The notes beneath the pieces are model-generated. The model was not told where the DNA came from and searched no databases. It was given only the letters and a program-made list of their open reading frames with translations. The position numbers and the translations under genes are program-made. DNA of 7,061 nt from Clostridiales bacterium (lineage in GTDB: Bacteria > Bacillota > Clostridia > Oscillospirales > Oscillospiraceae): positions 1-7,061 of the forward strand of contig JAJPXR010000143.1 in assembly GCA_021205375.1 (NCBI GenBank), in the 5' to 3' direction. Below are positions 5,162 to 7,061 of the stretch, piece by piece (the first letter of the stretch is position 1; the number at the start of each line of letters is the position of its first letter).

Positions 5162-6343
5162 ATGAAAAAGCTGAAAAACGATTACCTTTCCCTGATGCTG
5201 GCCCTGTTTGGGGCGGCGGCGCTGACGTTACTGCTGTACTATGTGCTGTTCCACTTCGGCAAGGTCCTGTCGGGGGCGCGCGCCCTGATGAAGGTCTGGG
5301 CGCCCTTCGTGGTGGGCGGCGTCATCGCCTATATCCTCAAACCCACCTGCAACAGCCTGGAGGCGTGGCTCACCGGCCAGCTTCAAAAAAGGGGCAAATC
5401 CACCAAGCTGGCGGTTGGCCTGAGCGTCGCGCTGACTCTGGTGTTGGCTCTGGCGGTCATCGCCATTTTGCTCATCCTCGTGGTGCCCACCCTGCTGGAC
5501 AGCATCCGCTCTGTCATGCGGCTGATTCCCGGCAGCGTGGAGCGGTTTTCCGACTGGCTGCTGCTCTATGTGGGTGATAACGAGACTCTGAGCAACTATA
5601 TCACCCAGTTTTCCGACAGCGTCTCTACGTCCCTCCCGGAGTGGCTCATCTCAACGGTGCTGCCCAACCTGGAGACGCTGGTGGGCGGCGTCTCCAGCGG
5701 CGTGGCCAGCGCGGTCAACATCCTGAGCAACCTGTTTTTAGGCATCATCGCCGCCATCTACATTCTGGGGTTCCGCAAGACCTTTGCGCGGCAGGCGAAA
5801 AAGCTGAACTACAGCGTGTTCGGCAAACGGTGGTCGGAGGTTATCCTGCGGGAGTTCCGCTTCGCAGACCGGGCGTTCAGCGGCTTCATCAGCGGACGGC
5901 TCATCGACTCGCTTATCATCGGCATCATCTGCTTCATCGGGATGCTGATTCTGAGAATGCCCTACGCGGTGTTGGTCAGCGTCATTGTGGGCGTGACCAA
6001 CGTCATTCCCTTTTTCGGCCCCTATATCGGCATGATTCCCTCGTTCCTGCTGATTTTGATGGTCAGTCCGGTGAAATCCCTCATTTTCCTGGTGTTTATT
6101 CTGGTGCTCCAGCAGTTTGACGGCAACTACCTCGGCCCCCGCATCCTGGGCAACGTGGCGGGCCTCTCCAGCTTCTGGGTGCTGTTTGCCATCATCACCT
6201 TCGGTGGGCTGTTCGGCTTCGGCGGCGTGCTGGTGGGTGTTCCGGTGTTCGCCGTGATTTATGATATCCTCCGGCAGTTGGTAAACAAGGGGGTCTCCTA
6301 TCACCAGGTGAAGGAGGCAAAAAATATTCCGCCGGAGAAATAA
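5162..6343 (+). CDS. AI-2E family transporter
   Basis: A 393-residue polytopic membrane protein of the AI-2E transporter family (PF01594, formerly UPF0118). Members export small molecules such as autoinducer-2 (TqsA) or act as ion antiporters; the substrate here cannot be told. Two N-terminal helices (about 8-31, 45-60) and a long helix (83-110) precede a soluble, helical periplasm-side-type region (about 112-180), followed by a helix at 181-203 and the conserved C-terminal half. That half shows GFISGRLIDSLIIGIICFIG (241-260), VTNVIPFFGPYIGMIPSF (278-295) and QQFDGNYLGPRILGNVAGLS (317-336), then the glycine-rich FGGLFGFGGVLVGVPVFAVI (347-366). Length and motif order are typical, so the gene looks intact. 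The start ATG at 5162 directly follows the repeat element that carries its ribosome binding site. A bidirectional terminator lies just downstream. Confidence 0.92.
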   Translation: MKKLKNDYLSLMLALFGAAALTLLLYYVLFHFGKVLSGARALMKVWAPFVVGGVIAYILKPTCNSLEAWLTGQLQKRGKSTKLAVGLSVALTLVLALAVIAILLILVVPTLLDSIRSVMRLIPGSVERFSDWLLLYVGDNETLSNYITQFSDSVSTSLPEWLISTVLPNLETLVGGVSSGVASAVNILSNLFLGIIAAIYILGFRKTFARQAKKLNYSVFGKRWSEVILREFRFADRAFSGFISGRLIDSLIIGIICFIGMLILRMPYAVLVSVIVGVTNVIPFFGPYIGMIPSFLLILMVSPVKSLIFLVFILVLQQFDGNYLGPRILGNVAGLSSFWVLFAIITFGGLFGFGGVLVGVPVFAVIYDILRQLVNKGVSYHQVKEAKNIPPEK

Positions 6344-6362
6344 CGTGTCTCATGAGAGATAA

Positions 6363-6403
6363 GGCTAAAAAAACGCCGCAGAGATGGTTCTCTGCGGCGT
6401 TTT
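6363..6403. terminator. Bidirectional terminator between AI-2E gene and tRNA-Leu
   Basis: A perfect 15-bp stem has arms AAAACGCCGCAGAGA (6370-6384) and TCTCTGCGGCGTTTT (6389-6403) around the loop TGGT. On the plus strand it ends in four T and serves the AI-2E gene. On the minus strand it ends in a run of seven T (complement of 6367-6373) and serves the tRNA gene. Its last base coincides with the terminal A of the tRNA CCA end, so the tRNA precursor has essentially no trailer other than the hairpin. Confidence 0.92.
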
Positions 6404-6489
6404 GGTGCCGGTGGCGGGACTCGAACCCGCACACCATCGCTGGTAATGGATTTTGAGTCCACCTCGTCTACCAATTCCAACACACCGGC
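6403..6489 (-). tRNA. tRNA-Leu (anticodon CAA)
   Basis: An 87-nt tRNA on the minus strand. The acceptor stem pairs GCCGGTG (5' end at 6489) with CACCGGC (6407-6413), followed by discriminator A and an encoded CCA (6403-6405). The T arm is GCGGG-TTCGAGT-CCCGC. The anticodon stem GTGGA/TCCAT encloses the loop CTCAAAA, giving anticodon CAA, which reads UUG leucine codons. A long variable arm (around TACCAGCGATGGT) and the D-arm GGTAGACGAG are typical of leucine tRNAs. No disruption is seen. Confidence 0.95.
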
Positions 6490-6499
6490 GTCAAATGGT

Positions 6500-6528
6500 A
6501 TTATAGCGGAAACTTCTTCGAATTGCAA
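6500..6528 (-). promoter_or_regulatory. Promoter of tRNA-Leu
   Basis: On the minus strand a -35 box TTGCAA (6523-6528) and a perfect -10 TATAAT (6500-6505) are 17 nt apart. The predicted start near 6493 is only a few bases before the mature tRNA 5' end at 6489, as expected for a single-tRNA unit. Confidence 0.75.
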
Positions 6529-6575
6529 CCCCAAATTGCCGCCAAATCGAAAAATAAAAATACGCGCAAATCCTG

Positions 6576-6605
6576 TTTACAGGCCCCGCCGTCATCCGAT
6601 ATAAT
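6576..6605 (+). promoter_or_regulatory. Promoter of the GH36-like gene
   Basis: A -35 box TTTACA (6576-6581, five of six) and a perfect TATAAT (6600-6605) are 18 nt apart. The A-rich stretch 6547-6561 just upstream may act as an UP element. The start point would be near 6612, giving a leader of about 47 nt. A small inverted repeat, CTGT-TT-ACAG (6573-6582), covers the -35 box. Confidence 0.75.
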
Positions 6606-6616
6606 GAAGGAAATCC

Positions 6617-6633
6617 AACGCGGATTCCGCGTT
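6617..6633 (+). promoter_or_regulatory. Palindrome in the leader, candidate operator
   Basis: The arms AACGCGG (6617-6623) and CCGCGTT (6627-6633) are perfect inverted copies with a 3-nt centre. The palindrome lies just after the predicted transcription start, a classic place for a repressor of a sugar-use gene. It could also fold as a short leader hairpin. No regulator gene is visible in the window. Confidence 0.5.
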
Positions 6634-6658
6634 ATACGGCAAAGGAGAACACAAAAGG

Positions 6659-7061
6659 ATGTTTGAGACGATTTTACGCAGCCCCGACTGGGTGATGGTC
6701 CAGAGCGAACTGGGCGAATGGAAAGCGGCAGGCAGCCCAGGCGCGGCCCGCCGGGAGGACGTGGTCGTGGAGACCGCCCTGGAGGGGGACCGGCTGGCAG
6801 TATATCTGACCGCAGACACCACTCCGGTACGGCTGATCCGGCTGCGCTGGCAGTTTTCCCAGCCGATGAAAGGCATTTTCCTGGGCGACGCCTGGGAACG
6901 GGGCTACGGCGACATGGGGTGGCGGAACATGATCCCCTACCGAGCCATGCCCTGGTATTTCCTGGCTCAGCGGGAGGAGGTCACGGCGGGGTATGGCGTT
7001 CGGGTGCGGCCTGGCGCGCTGTGCTTCTGGCAGGCGGATTCTGCCGGGGTATCCCTGTGGC
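6659..7061 (+). CDS. Putative alpha-galactosidase-type (GH36-like) glycosidase, 5' part
   Basis: An open frame of 134 codons runs from ATG at 6659 off the window end, so only the N-terminal part is present. The start is preceded by AAGGAG (6642-6647), 11 nt upstream. There is no signal peptide, so the enzyme should be cytosolic. Residues 1-70 read as a beta-rich domain (VVVETALEGDRLAVYL, VRLIRLRW). The strongest clue is residues 74-104: FLGDAWERGYGDMGWRN followed by the aromatic PWYFLAQ segment, which resembles the N-terminal region of GH36-type alpha-galactosidases and related enzymes. The catalytic aspartates of such enzymes would lie beyond the window, so neither activity nor integrity can be judged. 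It has its own promoter and a palindromic operator-like site. Family assignment is by resemblance only; another glycosidase family with a similar beta-domain remains possible. Confidence 0.6.
   Translation, partial: MFETILRSPDWVMVQSELGEWKAAGSPGAARREDVVVETALEGDRLAVYLTADTTPVRLIRLRWQFSQPMKGIFLGDAWERGYGDMGWRNMIPYRAMPWYFLAQREEVTAGYGVRVRPGALCFWQADSAGVSLW

Noticed and set aside
5738..6304. Minus-strand open frame of 188 codons opposite the AI-2E gene
   Set aside because: Its product is dominated by H, E, D, N and Q, the typical shadow of hydrophobic membrane codons read backwards, while the plus strand encodes a clear AI-2E transporter.
6403..6489. tRNA-Leu as an attachment site of an integrated element
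   Set aside because: No duplicated tRNA 3' end, integrase or phage-like gene is seen on either side within the window.

Overview
The window looks like a piece of chromosome from a GC-rich gut member of the Bacillota, in or near the Oscillospiraceae (Flavonifractor/Lawsonibacter/Pseudoflavonifractor-like). Reasons: coding DNA is GC-rich with a strongly G/C-biased third codon position, intergenic DNA is AT-rich with near-consensus sigma-A promoters and strong AGGAGG-type ribosome binding sites, and the gene content (cytoplasmic glycoside hydrolases, an AI-2E transporter, a DUF1622 protein) fits that group. The lineage is an inference from style and protein resemblance, not from a marker gene.

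Layout. The left half is transcribed leftward (minus strand). In transcription order it holds an unrecognised 348-residue protein (2993-4039), a strong hairpin terminator (2912-2960), a small DUF1622 membrane protein (2541-2891) with its own terminator (2474-2511), and a 744-residue family 3 glycoside hydrolase (101-2335) with its own promoter near 2402-2431. A palindromic segment touches the left edge (1-48).

A regulatory-looking gap of about 300 bp (4040-4343) separates this block from two plus-strand membrane genes. It holds a minus-strand promoter for the 348-residue gene, one or two plus-strand promoters, a 9-bp inverted repeat, and several TTGnCCCA-like motifs, four of them spaced about 19 bp apart. 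The plus-strand genes are an HdeD/DUF308-like six-helix protein (4344-4982) and an AI-2E family transporter (5162-6343). Between them lies a 172-bp MITE-like element with 31-bp imperfect terminal inverted repeats built of AGCTNNN heptamers. Its right end supplies the only visible Shine-Dalgarno sequence of the transporter gene and ends at the start codon.

The right end has a bidirectional terminator (6363-6403) shared by the transporter gene and a minus-strand tRNA-Leu(CAA) (6403-6489). Two divergent near-consensus promoters follow, then the 5' part of a plus-strand gene (6659 to the window end) that resembles alpha-galactosidase-type (GH36-like) glycosidases, with a 17-bp palindrome in its leader suggesting repressor control.

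Together the two glycosidases point to intracellular breakdown of imported oligosaccharides, but they are in separate transcription units and nothing else ties them together. I see no clear novel defence or mobile system. The best leads are the element that supplies a ribosome binding site, the organised divergent control region, and the unrecognised 348-residue protein.
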